Positions 6,789-15,508 of a DNA stretch of 64,000 bases are shown one piece after another; the stretch's first letter is position 1, and the number at the start of each line of letters is the position of its first letter. Below the pieces are notes generated by a model that was given only the letters and a program-made list of their open reading frames with translations, had not been told where the DNA came from and made no database searches. The position numbers and the translations under genes are program-made. The stretch covers positions 1 through 64,000 of the forward strand of contig NZ_FNPL01000005.1 in the NCBI RefSeq assembly GCF_900107305.1, written 5' to 3'. The stretch is from Thermoactinomyces sp. DSM 45892. Lineage in GTDB: Bacteria > Bacillota > Bacilli > Thermoactinomycetales > Thermoactinomycetaceae.

Positions 6789-7985
6789 ATGGAAACACAT
6801 ATTTACACATTTAGATTTCCAAACTCAAGGAAAGGGACTACTCGGATTTGGTTATCTGAACCGCCTACTAATCATGTGCAGACTGTAAGAGAAGTGTCTT
6901 CAAACCGTCCCTCTACGTCACAAACGGATGTTGATTTTAATCGGATGTCGTATTACGAATTAGGAGAAGGAGAGTCACTAGAAAAGACTTATGAGATTAC
7001 AATTCATTCTTCGCCTTATCTCAACCAATCTGGTTTTTTATCGGATCAGGAAAGGGACTTTTATCTTCGATCAACGTCTCTCGTGGAGATAAACGATACG
7101 ATTAGAGGAATATCGAGAGATATAGTCCATGAGTGTAAGACTGTGGAAGATAAAGCTTTTGCTATTTTCCAGTACATAAAAGAAAATTTTCGATATGTTT
7201 ATCCCCCTAAAGCAAGAGGAGTAGTTCATTTTTTAAAGGCCCGCAAAGGTGATTGTGGAGAGTATTCTTTTCTGTTTGCAGCATTGTGCCGAGCTCAAGG
7301 GATTCCTTGCCGTTCACTTTTCGGGGCTTGGATCGGTAAGGGACAACACCATGCATGGAATGAATTTTTTGTCGAGGGAAAGGGATGGGTTCCTGTTGAT
7401 CTTTCGATGGCAAGAGTTACAAAATATCCATTCCGATTTCTCTTTAGTAATATTAGGACCTTGAAGTCTAAAGAATATTTCGGGAAGCTAGAGGATCAAC
7501 GAGTGGTCTTCTCCATTGATACGGAACTGACTCCCATGCCAGAGTATCCGAAAGAGTTGAAAGGGCAGGGTACTATTACAAAATATCCAACGTTGACGCT
7601 AGGGAGTAAGGAGGAGTTCTGCTGGGGAAGAGATCTGCTGAATGAGAAAATTCCATATATGCAACCTATTTATATTGATTTCGAAGACACGGCTTCAAAG
7701 AAAAAGATGAGTGACTATTTTGGAGAAGCAGTTATTCGTAGCAAGGATACATTAAAGAATGGGTTGTTTCAATTGAAACAGTCATTTTTTCGGATTGCAT
7801 TGATTGGAATTTTGGTAGATATATTGTTTTTTATTTTCCGTATTCAATTTACATGGATGCCAGAGCATATTATCTATCCATGTTTGCTCGGCTATTCAAT
7901 TTTATCCATTGTCAGAAAGGAACGACCTGTTATTTTTAGTATTATATCTATGTATGCAGTGTTTCGATTGGTTTCTATTTTCTAA
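6789..7985 (+). CDS. Membrane-anchored transglutaminase-like protein
   Basis: 398 aa, ATG after CGGAGG. Residues 1-100 have no clear domain. Residues about 115-210 form a transglutaminase-like core with all three catalytic elements: GDCGEYS (Cys156), HHAWNEF (His188) and VPVDLS (Asp204). The last 60 residues hold two or three membrane segments. No signal peptide is seen, so the catalytic part may face the cytoplasm, unless the C-terminal segments orient it otherwise. Such folds act as proteases or cross-linking enzymes. In this cluster it could trim or modify the peptides or provide self-protection; neither is shown by the sequence. Confidence 0.75.
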   Translation: METHIYTFRFPNSRKGTTRIWLSEPPTNHVQTVREVSSNRPSTSQTDVDFNRMSYYELGEGESLEKTYEITIHSSPYLNQSGFLSDQERDFYLRSTSLVEINDTIRGISRDIVHECKTVEDKAFAIFQYIKENFRYVYPPKARGVVHFLKARKGDCGEYSFLFAALCRAQGIPCRSLFGAWIGKGQHHAWNEFFVEGKGWVPVDLSMARVTKYPFRFLFSNIRTLKSKEYFGKLEDQRVVFSIDTELTPMPEYPKELKGQGTITKYPTLTLGSKEEFCWGRDLLNEKIPYMQPIYIDFEDTASKKKMSDYFGEAVIRSKDTLKNGLFQLKQSFFRIALIGILVDILFFIFRIQFTWMPEHIIYPCLLGYSILSIVRKERPVIFSIISMYAVFRLVSIF

Positions 7986-8010
7986 AAAAATATTTATTTG
8001 GAGTGATAAT

Positions 8011-8139
8011 ATGTGGGGAATATTTACATATTGGAGTAGTATAATCGCTCCGTGTGCTGTTGTGATTTATACTTTGATTTTGGTGATAGGTTATTTTCGG
8101 AAGAAGCGTATCGGATCAAATCATCAAGAAAACAGGTAG
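8011..8139 (+). CDS. 42-aa single-span membrane peptide
   Basis: ATG at 8011 with GGAGTGATA upstream. The product starts MWGIFTYW, has one hydrophobic segment (about residues 9-27) and ends with a basic tail (FRKKRIGSNHQENR). It lies 25 bp after the transglutaminase-like gene. Small membrane proteins of this kind often give immunity in bacteriocin clusters; this is inferred from position and size only. Confidence 0.55.
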   Translation: MWGIFTYWSSIIAPCAVVIYTLILVIGYFRKKRIGSNHQENR

Positions 8140-8215
8140 ATTCAGTTCAATAGTTAGTAAGATGTAAGTCTGCAAGATCGTTCTTTATTTCTAAAAGAAT
8201 AGGAGTGAACAACAA

Positions 8216-9553
8216 ATGGGCGAAGATGCTATGGCTGCGCTAGGGAAGGTGTTTGCACGAAAGAGAAAGAAGCTCGATTTGAAACAAGCTGATATAGCAG
8301 ATGAGACTATTTCGGCTGGCATGATTAGTCATATTGAAAATGGCAAATTGAAGACCATATCCCCTAAAGTTATGTATTTAGCAGATAAGATGGGGGTCGA
8401 TATGAGTAAGATCAAGGACGAAATTTCTTCCTTAATCAATCCGTGTGGTCAGGTAACTGATATTCTAGTACATCATCAACTGCTACGATGTGAGTTTCTA
8501 GTGAATCAAAAAGACATAGAAAGCCATTGTATAAAAAACATTCTGAATATGATAAAATTAGACGAAGAAAATCAACATTATCCATACTATTTGCTCTTGA
8601 GCGGTAAGGTATGTAGGAAAAAAGGAGGGATATCCAAGGCTATTCGTTACTTTGAAAGGTGTATTTCGATTTGTCCTGAGGATGATATGCTGAACATAAA
8701 GTCTACAGCTTATGGGGATCTAGCTGTGTGTCATTATTTGAATAGTGACATTAAAAAGGCTATTGCTACAGTCCGAAAAGGGATAGACTCATTTGTGGGT
8801 CAAGGTGAGCGAAGTTATCTATTTTACAATTTGCAAGTCGATGAAATTGTTTACTTAGAGAAACTTGGGTTGACGAATAAGATATTGCCTAAAATTGAAG
8901 CCTTGTTGAAACATAAAGAAGAAATTGATATCGAATCGAGATTGAATTTGTTTGAAATTTATGGTCGCATCTTATTGGGAAACTCACCTAAGGAAGCGAT
9001 TAATGTGTTATCCGAAGGTCTTAATTTATCTCTGAAAAATGGAAGTCCAGAACGAATTGTTGATCTTTCTGTTCAATTAGGTCAGGCGTATAAGCTAATT
9101 GGAAGTAGGGAGCTTGCAGAAACCTATTATCAATTGGCTTTAGATTTGGAAGATGCTCTTACCACCTATAAATCCGTGATTAGTGGGGCTTATATTGAAT
9201 TGGGAAAGCTCCATGTACAGGATGGAAACACAGAAGCCGCAGAGAAATTGTACTTAAAAGCATTAAAAATTGGTAAAAAACATAATGACAAAATACGAGT
9301 TTTTGATGCACACCTTACGCTCGGAAATTTAAAGCTATCACAAAATGATATTAGTGCAGCTACATCTTATTTCGAGAGCGGATTGAATGCAGCAATTTTT
9401 TTGAAAATGGACAATCTAATCGAGAAAGTAATTGTACCTCTCATGGAGTGTATGAGGATTCTTGGACACGATGCAAGAGTACTCGATTTAGTCGGGATTC
9501 TTGCACAAGTGAAGAGTAGGGAGGAATTGTTAAATGAGGAAGTATGGTGTTAG
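8216..9553 (+). CDS. RRNPP-type peptide-responsive regulator (XRE HTH plus TPR)
   Basis: 445 aa, ATG with GGAGTG upstream. Residues about 8-65 are an XRE helix-turn-helix (RKKLDLKQADIADETISAG, ISHIENGK). The remaining 380 residues are helical TPR units with typical spacing (GGISKAIRYFERCI, SDIKKAIATVRKGI, GNTEAAEKLYLKALKIG, ISAATSYFESGLNAA). Length and layout resemble NprR or AimR rather than the shorter PlcR. The 3' end overlaps by 20 nt a short gene for an exported pro-peptide, the hallmark of receptor-signal pairs in this superfamily. Likely targets are the upstream peptide operon, the neighbouring recombinase, or both. Confidence 0.88.
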   Translation: MGEDAMAALGKVFARKRKKLDLKQADIADETISAGMISHIENGKLKTISPKVMYLADKMGVDMSKIKDEISSLINPCGQVTDILVHHQLLRCEFLVNQKDIESHCIKNILNMIKLDEENQHYPYYLLLSGKVCRKKGGISKAIRYFERCISICPEDDMLNIKSTAYGDLAVCHYLNSDIKKAIATVRKGIDSFVGQGERSYLFYNLQVDEIVYLEKLGLTNKILPKIEALLKHKEEIDIESRLNLFEIYGRILLGNSPKEAINVLSEGLNLSLKNGSPERIVDLSVQLGQAYKLIGSRELAETYYQLALDLEDALTTYKSVISGAYIELGKLHVQDGNTEAAEKLYLKALKIGKKHNDKIRVFDAHLTLGNLKLSQNDISAATSYFESGLNAAIFLKMDNLIEKVIVPLMECMRILGHDARVLDLVGILAQVKSREELLNEEVWC

Positions 9554-9659
9554 TTTTATGTTTGTATTATTTTTGGCAGGTATTTTGTCTGCAAACTTAG
9601 TTGTTAAAATTGACGCTCCTTATCCAGTTCAATACTCGTCTGAGCCCGTGGGTGGGTAG
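9534..9659 (+). CDS. Exported signalling pro-peptide (Phr/PapR/NprX-like)
   Basis: 41 aa; ATG at 9534 lies inside the end of the regulator gene in another frame, with GAGGAATTG upstream. Residues 1-20 are a signal peptide (MRKYG, hydrophobic core, LSA). The C-terminus reads YSSEPVGG, a short Ser/Pro/Gly peptide. From memory it resembles the NprX signal (SKPDIVG) and the small glycine-ending arbitrium peptides. By analogy a C-terminal hexa- to octapeptide would be released outside, re-imported by an oligopeptide permease and bound by the TPR domain. A strong terminator follows 24 bp after the stop. Confidence 0.78.
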   Translation: MRKYGVSFMFVLFLAGILSANLVVKIDAPYPVQYSSEPVGG

Positions 9660-9683
9660 TGACATATAGTTTAGAGATGATAG

Positions 9684-9713
9684 AAGGCTCCTTTTAACAA
9701 GGGGGCTTTTTTT
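9684..9713 (+). terminator. Intrinsic terminator ending the peptide/quorum operon
   Basis: AAGGCTCCTT (9684-9693) pairs with AAGGGGGCTT (9699-9708) across a TTAAC loop with one mismatch and one G-T pair, followed by T5. It closes the transcription unit that runs from the peptide genes to the pro-peptide gene. Confidence 0.8.
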
Positions 9714-9943
9714 ATATCGCATATTGGCCACATTATCACGATCTTATTAGAAAGATCATTCAGGTTTTATTTCGGAGGGAAAGGCGAATCTTGAGTCAGC
9801 ATTAATCAAATTAGAATCGATAAAGAGGGATTGAATGGAGAGGGCGATGCCTTCTTTATTTATTTTCATGTAGTTTTTTTGTCCTTTTTTCTGACCCTCT
9901 TGCGCTTGTATAAGTATAAGAATCCAAAATTGGAGGCTGGCGC

Positions 9944-10099
9944 ATGAATGTCACAATTATAGAAGGTAAGCGCTTATCGGAGGCCCGAACAGCGGCGTAT
10001 AATTATATTATAAAAATGTACATAGAAAGGGAGATTAAGAATGGCAACAGCAATTTATGTAAGAGTATCGACGGACGAACAAGCAAAGAAGGGTTTTAG
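9944..10099 (+). CDS. 51-aa ORF overlapping the recombinase start
   Basis: ATG at 9944 has a good GGAGG site 7 nt upstream. The product begins MNVTIIEGKRLSEARTAAYN and its last 19 codons overlap the recombinase gene in another frame. The recombinase ribosome-binding site lies within it. It could couple translation of the recombinase or encode a small accessory factor (a directionality factor is one option). I do not recognise the family. Confidence 0.45.
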   Translation: MNVTIIEGKRLSEARTAAYNYIIKMYIEREIKNGNSNLCKSIDGRTSKEGF

Positions 10100-11546
10100 T
10101 ATACCAGCCCAATTAGAGGATTGTAGGGCAAAGGCGAGGGAAGAAAGGGTCGACAATGAAATCATTGAATATATTGATGATGGAATTACAGGGTCTATTC
10201 TAGAACGGCCTAGTTTGGAGAAATTACGTAATGATATTCGACAAGGAATAATTGATACGGTGATCGTACTAGATCCGGATAGACTTGCTAGAGGAACATC
10301 TATTCTACTCATACTTACCGAAGAGATAGAGAAATACTGCAAACTTATGTTTGTGAATAGTGATTATAACAAGACGCCAGAAGGCATGCTTTTTTATCAA
10401 CTGAAAGGCATAGTATCGGAGTTTGAACGAGCTAAAACTCGGGAGAGAAGTATGAGAGGGATAAAACAGAAAATGAAGTTGGGGAAGATTGTAAGAGGAA
10501 ACAACCTATATGGTTATAATTTTAATAAAGAAACAGATATGTTCGATATTAATGACGAAGAAGCGGAGATTGTGAGGCTAATATTTAATAAATTTGTACA
10601 CCCAGACCCGTGTATTAGTGGCCCCAACATGATCGCACGTTGGTTGAATGAACAAAGTATACCTACTAAAAAGAGAGTAGGGAAATGGCATCGTAGTGTT
10701 GTTCGGAGAATTCTTTGTAATAGTGCCTACAAAGGGGAATTTATCCAGAATAAAACCGATTGGAATGGAATAGTAAGGGGAAGGGATAGGATTACTCCTA
10801 AACAAAAAGATCCTTCTGAATGGGTAGTTGTTAACATCCCGGCTATTATTGATCCTGCTATTTTTGAAATTGCACAAGATAAAATTCAAGTGTCAAGAAG
10901 GCTTTATGCTGGACTAAATAAACATAAATACCTGCTTTCGGGACTATGCCGTTGTTCAGAATGTGATCGTCCTATGAGAGGGAAAAAGGTTTCACGTAAA
11001 AATAAAGTCGATTATTACTATTATTGTAAGTGTGATGTTGAAGGGTCTCAATGGGGATGCGGCAAGTCAATTAGATGTTCCGATATTGATGATATAGTAT
11101 GGAATCAAATCAGCCAATTATTGAACGACCCCGATTGTATTGAGGATACAAATATATTGGAAGATAATATCCTAGATACTGGATATGAGAGAGAAATAAA
11201 AAGGTTAGAAAAGGAACTCTCAAAAATTGAGCAAATGAAAAGTAGATTATTTGAGTTGTTAAGCACACCTGAACTTGTAGAGGATGTTAGAAAGAAACTT
11301 ATAGATGTAACCGAGAAACAGACAAAGTTACTATCTGAATTGGAATGTCTAAAGAAAGAACAATCAGATTTTGATAGCTATCAATTGAGGAAAGACAGAT
11401 TGAAAGAGGTTTTGAAAGTCGCAACAGAGTATTATTACGGTAAACGGATGGGGCTAGGCATTGATGAAAAGCAGCATCTTGTACGACTTATTGTGAAAGA
11501 GATTAGGATTAGTTCGTATACAGATGTTGAAATTATCACCTACTAG
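10041..11546 (+). CDS. Large serine recombinase / integrase
   Basis: 501 aa, ATG with AAGGGAG upstream. The resolvase catalytic domain is residues about 1-145: YVRVSTDEQ with the nucleophilic serine near position 10, then LDPDRLARG and FERAKTRERS. It is followed by the recombinase domain (about 160-260), a zinc ribbon with CRCSECDRPM and a CKC...CGKSIRC pair (about 300-345), and a coiled-coil (about 380-460). This is the complete architecture of phage and ICE integrases such as those of A118 or phiC31. No catalytic residue appears missing. Its stop is about 30 bp from truncated dprA, which identifies the probable attachment site. Confidence 0.95.
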   Translation: MATAIYVRVSTDEQAKKGFSIPAQLEDCRAKAREERVDNEIIEYIDDGITGSILERPSLEKLRNDIRQGIIDTVIVLDPDRLARGTSILLILTEEIEKYCKLMFVNSDYNKTPEGMLFYQLKGIVSEFERAKTRERSMRGIKQKMKLGKIVRGNNLYGYNFNKETDMFDINDEEAEIVRLIFNKFVHPDPCISGPNMIARWLNEQSIPTKKRVGKWHRSVVRRILCNSAYKGEFIQNKTDWNGIVRGRDRITPKQKDPSEWVVVNIPAIIDPAIFEIAQDKIQVSRRLYAGLNKHKYLLSGLCRCSECDRPMRGKKVSRKNKVDYYYYCKCDVEGSQWGCGKSIRCSDIDDIVWNQISQLLNDPDCIEDTNILEDNILDTGYEREIKRLEKELSKIEQMKSRLFELLSTPELVEDVRKKLIDVTEKQTKLLSELECLKKEQSDFDSYQLRKDRLKEVLKVATEYYYGKRMGLGIDEKQHLVRLIVKEIRISSYTDVEIITY

Positions 11547-11590
11547 TTTCTAAGTACCTATTTGGAACTTGTACAAGTGAGCAGAGTGGA
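11547..11590. other. Probable right attachment junction (attR) inside dprA
   Basis: Sequence to the left belongs to the recombinase, while from about 11576 the reading frame codes a DprA-like stretch (SEQSGGT, then LIQQGAK). The crossover therefore lies between the recombinase stop at 11546 and roughly 11580. The matching left junction and the core dinucleotide cannot be seen in this window. Confidence 0.55.
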
Positions 11591-11914
11591 GGCACGATTC
11601 AGTTAATCCAACAAGGGGCAAAGTGCATTCGTCATATTGGAGATGTGTTGGAAGAATATGCGCAGTTTGCCACAGCTGCTACAATAGAAAGGGATCTTTC
11701 TGGACTGACAAAAGAGAAAGAAAAGTTACAATTATTAACTGAACATGAAAAAATCGTCTATCGGAAGCTTTCAAACGAGCCGATTTCCCTGCAAAGTTTA
11801 CTGGATGAAGTGGGGCAAATTCTGTCCATTTCGCAGATTCATCCCGCACTATTAATGTTGGAAATGAAACAATTAATCCAGCAGTTGCCGGGGAATCGAT
11901 ATATTCGAATCTAA
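11576..11914 (+). pseudogene. dprA: 3' fragment of dprA (DNA-processing protein A)
   Basis: About 112 codons in one open frame match the C-terminus of DprA. They cover the end of the Rossmann-like domain (GGT-LIQQGAKC-GDVLEEY, where DprA normally has GTN-LIQQGA) and the winged-helix tail (EHEKIVYRKLS, ISQIHPALLMLEMKQLIQQLPGNRYIRI). DprA loads RecA onto incoming DNA in natural transformation. The first two thirds of the gene are absent, replaced by the serine recombinase element. The topA gene follows directly, as in Bacillus, so the locus is the native one. A GTG within the fragment (11645) could start a short product but would lack any DprA activity. Confidence 0.85.
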
Positions 11915-11924
11915 GTCAAAAAAG

Positions 11925-11954
11925 TTGCATTTTGTTTTTACCATCTGGTATGGT
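11925..11954 (+). promoter_or_regulatory. Candidate topA promoter
   Basis: TTGCAT (11925-11930), an 18-bp spacer and TATGGT (11949-11954) with an extended TGG just before. It partly overlaps a 7-bp palindrome TTACCAT/ATGGTAA, which could be an operator. Confidence 0.4.
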
Positions 11955-12006
11955 AACAATTATGAGCTTGAAAACAGGGTTTACAGCCTAAAGAGGGGGA
12001 TGCAGG

Positions 12007-14094
12007 GTGGCAGATTCATTAGTGATTGTAGAGTCGCCTGCCAAAGCCAAAACGATCAGTAAATATCTGGGTAAAAATTATATTGTAAAAGCTTCCATGG
12101 GACATGTGCGAGACTTACCAAAAAGTCAATTGGGAGTAGATGTGGAAAATAATTTTGAACCCAAATATATCACTGTTCGGGGAAAGGGAGATCTATTGAA
12201 AGATCTTCGTGATGCGAGTAAAAAAGTAAAAAGAATCTATCTCGCAGCTGACCCGGATCGTGAAGGTGAAGCGATTGCATGGCATCTCGCTCATTACTTG
12301 AAAGTTGCTTTGGATGAAGAATGTCGAGTGGTATTTAATGAGATTACCAAACAAGCAGTGAAAGAAGCATTTAAGAAACCTAGAAAAATCAATATGGATC
12401 TTGTAAATGCACAACAAGCTCGTCGGGTATTGGATCGATTAGTTGGATACGGGATTAGTCCGCTCTTGTGGAAGAAAGTCCGGAAGGGCCTCTCTGCGGG
12501 ACGTGTACAGTCGGTAGCAGTAAAATTGGTTTTGGATCGTGAAAAAGAGATTCGTTCCTTTGTGCCAGAAGAGTATTGGACGGTAACGGCACATCTATTG
12601 GCAGAGAAAGATGAACCCTTTACAGCGAAGTTTTATGGATATGGAAAAAAGAAAGTAGAACTAAAGTCAGAGCAAGAGGTGAACGATTTACTTGCTTCCA
12701 TAAAAGGAAAGCGCTTTTCTGTGGAAGAAGTAAAGAAGACGGATCGAAAACGGAATCCTTCTCTTCCTTTTATCACAAGTACTTTGCAACAAGAAGCTGC
12801 GCGTAAATGTAATTTTCGTGCCCAAAAAACGATGTCCATTGCCCAACAGTTGTATGAAGGAATTGATTTGGGTAAAAAGCAAGGGATTGTGGGCTTGATT
12901 ACATATATGCGTACGGATTCGACACGGATTTCACCAACTGCGCAAGATGAGGCCAAACAATATATTACGGATCAATTTGGCTCTTCTTTCTTGCCAAGTT
13001 CGCCGCGCGTCACGAAGAGTAAATCAGGAGCACAAGATGCACACGAAGCGATTCGTCCTTCGTCGGTTTTCCGTACTCCAGATGAACTAAAAAGCGCTCT
13101 TTCTCGTGATCAATATCGTCTCTATAAATTAATCTGGGAACGTTTTGTCGCAAGTCAGATGGCATCTGCTGTGATGGATGTGATTACTGCGGACCTACGT
13201 GCTGGAGATGCCTTATTCCGTGCTACGGGCTCTAAGGTGAAGTTTCCTGGATTTATGAAAGTATATATAGAGGGCACAGATGATAAGAAGAAAGAAAAAG
13301 AAGATGACGATGTTTTGATTCCGCCTCTTGAGCCGGGCCAAGTGGTGAAGAAGAAGAAAATTGACCCGAAACAACATTTTACACAACCACCTCCACGTTA
13401 CACAGAGGCTAGATTGGTACGGGCACTAGAAGAGAATGGGATCGGGCGACCAAGTACATATGCACCTACCTTGGATACGATTCAAAAACGCGGTTACGTT
13501 TTACTAGAGGAGAAGAAGTTTGTTCCTTCTGAACTTGGCGAGATTGTGATTGAGATGATCAGCGAGTTTTTCCCTGAGGTTCTCAATGTCGAGTTTACGG
13601 CTAATATGGAGCAAGATTTAGATCTCGTGGGAGACGGTGAGGTTGACTGGGTTGCGATTTTAGATCGATTCTATGAAAAGTTTAGAGAGCGTTTAACATT
13701 CGCAGAATCAGAGATGGCAGAAGTAGAGTTGCAGGATGAAGTTTCGGATGAAGAGTGTGAGAAATGTGGTCGTTTAATGGTTTTTAAGCATGGTCGATTC
13801 GGTAAGTTTTTAGCTTGCCCAGGATTTCCAGATTGCCGGAATGCGAAGCCCATTTTAAAATCAACGGGAGTGGTTTGTCCGACCTGCAAACAGGGAGAAG
13901 TGGTAGAGAGAAAGAGTAAGAAATCTCGTCTGTTCTTCGGCTGTAGTCGATATCCTGATTGTGACTTTGTTTCATGGGATCGTCCGGTTGGTCGTCCTTG
14001 TCCAAGATGTCAAGGCCTGGTGGTTGAAAAGAAGAAAAAGAAAGAAACGATCCTTGTTTGTACAGAGTGTCATTATGAAGAAGAGAAGAATTAG
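12007..14094 (+). CDS. topA: DNA topoisomerase I
   Basis: 695 aa from a GTG start. The Toprim domain is at the N-terminus ([30 protein letters not shown], about residues 80-91). The type IA core carries the nucleophile in [14 protein letters not shown] (Tyr300). Three C-terminal zinc ribbons follow (CEKCG...CPGFPDC, CPTCK...CSRYPDC, CPRCQ...CTEC). It relaxes negative supercoils. The order dprA-topA-trmFO matches Bacillus. Length is typical for the family. Confidence 0.97.
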   Translation: MADSLVIVESPAKAKTISKYLGKNYIVKASMGHVRDLPKSQLGVDVENNFEPKYITVRGKGDLLKDLRDASKKVKRIYLAADPDREGEAIAWHLAHYLKVALDEECRVVFNEITKQAVKEAFKKPRKINMDLVNAQQARRVLDRLVGYGISPLLWKKVRKGLSAGRVQSVAVKLVLDREKEIRSFVPEEYWTVTAHLLAEKDEPFTAKFYGYGKKKVELKSEQEVNDLLASIKGKRFSVEEVKKTDRKRNPSLPFITSTLQQEAARKCNFRAQKTMSIAQQLYEGIDLGKKQGIVGLITYMRTDSTRISPTAQDEAKQYITDQFGSSFLPSSPRVTKSKSGAQDAHEAIRPSSVFRTPDELKSALSRDQYRLYKLIWERFVASQMASAVMDVITADLRAGDALFRATGSKVKFPGFMKVYIEGTDDKKKEKEDDDVLIPPLEPGQVVKKKKIDPKQHFTQPPPRYTEARLVRALEENGIGRPSTYAPTLDTIQKRGYVLLEEKKFVPSELGEIVIEMISEFFPEVLNVEFTANMEQDLDLVGDGEVDWVAILDRFYEKFRERLTFAESEMAEVELQDEVSDEECEKCGRLMVFKHGRFGKFLACPGFPDCRNAKPILKSTGVVCPTCKQGEVVERKSKKSRLFFGCSRYPDCDFVSWDRPVGRPCPRCQGLVVEKKKKKETILVCTECHYEEEKN

Positions 14095-14146
14095 GGGAAT
14101 AACGACACAGGCTTGAAATAAACATCTTGGAGGGAGAAAGAAACCC

Positions 14147-15454
14147 ATGCAGAAAGTGATAGTAGTAGGGGCCGGTCTTGCAGGGAGTGAAGCTGCATGG
14201 CAGATTGCCCAGCGAGGAGTATCCGTTCGTTTGATTGAGATGCGCCCGGTTAAGCCAACTCCTGTACATCGCGGGGATCAGTTTGCTGAGTTAGTTTGCA
14301 GTAACTCTCTACGTGCGGCTGGATTAACAAACGCAGTAGGGATCTTAAAAGAAGAAATGCGTCAGTTTAATTCACTCATTATGAAAGCGGCGGATAAACA
14401 TGCTGTGCCAGCAGGGGGCGCGTTAGCGGTAGATCGTGAAAATTTCTCGGAAGAGATTACGAGAACCTTGCACGAGCATCCCATGATTGAAGTGATAAAA
14501 GAAGAGGTAACGTCCATTCCAGAGGGTCCAACTGTGATTGCTACGGGCCCACTTACATCGGAACTGCTATCAGCGCAGTTGAAAAATCTGACGGGTGAAG
14601 AATATCTATACTTCTATGATGCAGCCGCTCCTATCGTGGAGAAGGAAAGTATAGATATGAATAAAGTTTTTCTTGCTTCTCGTTATGATAAAGGGGAGGC
14701 AGCGTACCTTAATTGCCCAATGAATGAAGAAGAGTTTAATCGATTCTATGATGCTTTAATTGAGGCAGAAGTTGCTCCTCTAAAAGAGTTTGAGAAGGAG
14801 ATTTACTTTGAAGGCTGTATGCCGGTCGAAGTGATGGCAAAGCGTGGAAGGAAAACATTGTTATTTGGTCCTATGAAACCAGTAGGATTAAATGATCCTC
14901 GCACAGGGAAACGACCTTATGCAGTGGTCCAATTACGCCAAGATAATTCAGCCGGCACTCTCTTTAATCTAGTCGGCTTCCAAACGCATCTAAAATGGGG
15001 TCCTCAAAAAGAAGTGATCCAGTTGATACCGGGATTGGAAAATGCAGAGATCGTTCGTTATGGAGTTATGCATCGGAACACGTTTATTAACTCTCCAAAA
15101 GTTCTACATTCGACCTATCAATTCCGAAATCGGGAAGATCTGTTCTTTGCTGGGCAGATGACAGGTGTAGAAGGATATGTGGAATCAGCTGCTTCTGGAC
15201 TACTAGCTGGGATTAATGCGGCCCGTCTAGTGCAGGAAAAAGAGTTACTTACTCCCCCGGCTACTACTGCAATCGGTAGCCTAGCACACTACATAACCAC
15301 AGCTGATTCAAAACACTTCCAGCCGATGAATGCCAATTTTGGCTTATTTACGGAGTTACCGGAGCGAATTCGCTCTAAAAAAGAACGTGCTGAAAAATAT
15401 GCAGAGATTGCGCTAAAAGAGATTGGAACTTTCGCTGCGACTGTGAGTGAATAA
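14147..15454 (+). CDS. trmFO: tRNA uracil-54 C5-methyltransferase, folate/FAD-dependent
   Basis: 435 aa, ATG after GGAGGG. The N-terminal FAD dinucleotide motif is [11 protein letters not shown] (residues 7-17), followed by the family segment [12 protein letters not shown] with its conserved cysteine, and [15 protein letters not shown] further on. The enzyme makes ribothymidine at position 54 of tRNAs using methylenetetrahydrofolate. It lies 52 bp downstream of topA. In Bacillus the next gene is xerC (codV); here hslV follows after 54 bp, so xerC is missing from this slot. Confidence 0.97.
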   Translation: MQKVIVVGAGLAGSEAAWQIAQRGVSVRLIEMRPVKPTPVHRGDQFAELVCSNSLRAAGLTNAVGILKEEMRQFNSLIMKAADKHAVPAGGALAVDRENFSEEITRTLHEHPMIEVIKEEVTSIPEGPTVIATGPLTSELLSAQLKNLTGEEYLYFYDAAAPIVEKESIDMNKVFLASRYDKGEAAYLNCPMNEEEFNRFYDALIEAEVAPLKEFEKEIYFEGCMPVEVMAKRGRKTLLFGPMKPVGLNDPRTGKRPYAVVQLRQDNSAGTLFNLVGFQTHLKWGPQKEVIQLIPGLENAEIVRYGVMHRNTFINSPKVLHSTYQFRNREDLFFAGQMTGVEGYVESAASGLLAGINAARLVQEKELLTPPATTAIGSLAHYITTADSKHFQPMNANFGLFTELPERIRSKKERAEKYAEIALKEIGTFAATVSE

Positions 15455-15508
15455 TCTAATCACAAACATGCTTTATGGGAATCGAGAATCCGAAAGGATG
15501 TAAAAATC

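Larger units (their letters stand above)
1..11575. mobile_element. Right part of an integrated element inserted in dprA
   Basis: The stretch left of the dprA 3' fragment carries phage or plasmid-type genes: a winged-helix replication-like protein with iteron-like repeats, a Rha/KilAC antirepressor and a large serine recombinase whose stop codon is about 30 bp from the dprA homology. Serine integrases normally sit beside their attachment site, so this is read as the right end of the element, extending left beyond the window. No capsid, tail, lysis or conjugation gene is visible here, so prophage, ICE, mobilizable island or remnant cannot be told apart. Its cargo is a peptide-toxin-like cassette and a peptide quorum-sensing pair. 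The exact right boundary is inferred from where dprA similarity begins. Confidence 0.75.

Noticed and set aside
9781-9840. Short ORFs between the pro-peptide terminator and the 51-aa ORF
   Set aside because: Frames are shorter than 20 codons with no convincing ribosome sites; the 230-bp gap appears non-coding, probably carrying the recombinase promoter.
11943-11961. Terminator after the dprA fragment
   Set aside because: TTACCAT/ATGGTAA is followed by CAATTATG, not T residues; more likely part of the topA promoter region.
1-12000. tRNA gene as integration target
   Set aside because: No cloverleaf-type sequence was seen; the DprA coding remnant explains the junction better.
15455-15508. xerC between trmFO and hslV
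   Set aside because: The 54-bp gap contains no coding sequence; the gene is absent here.
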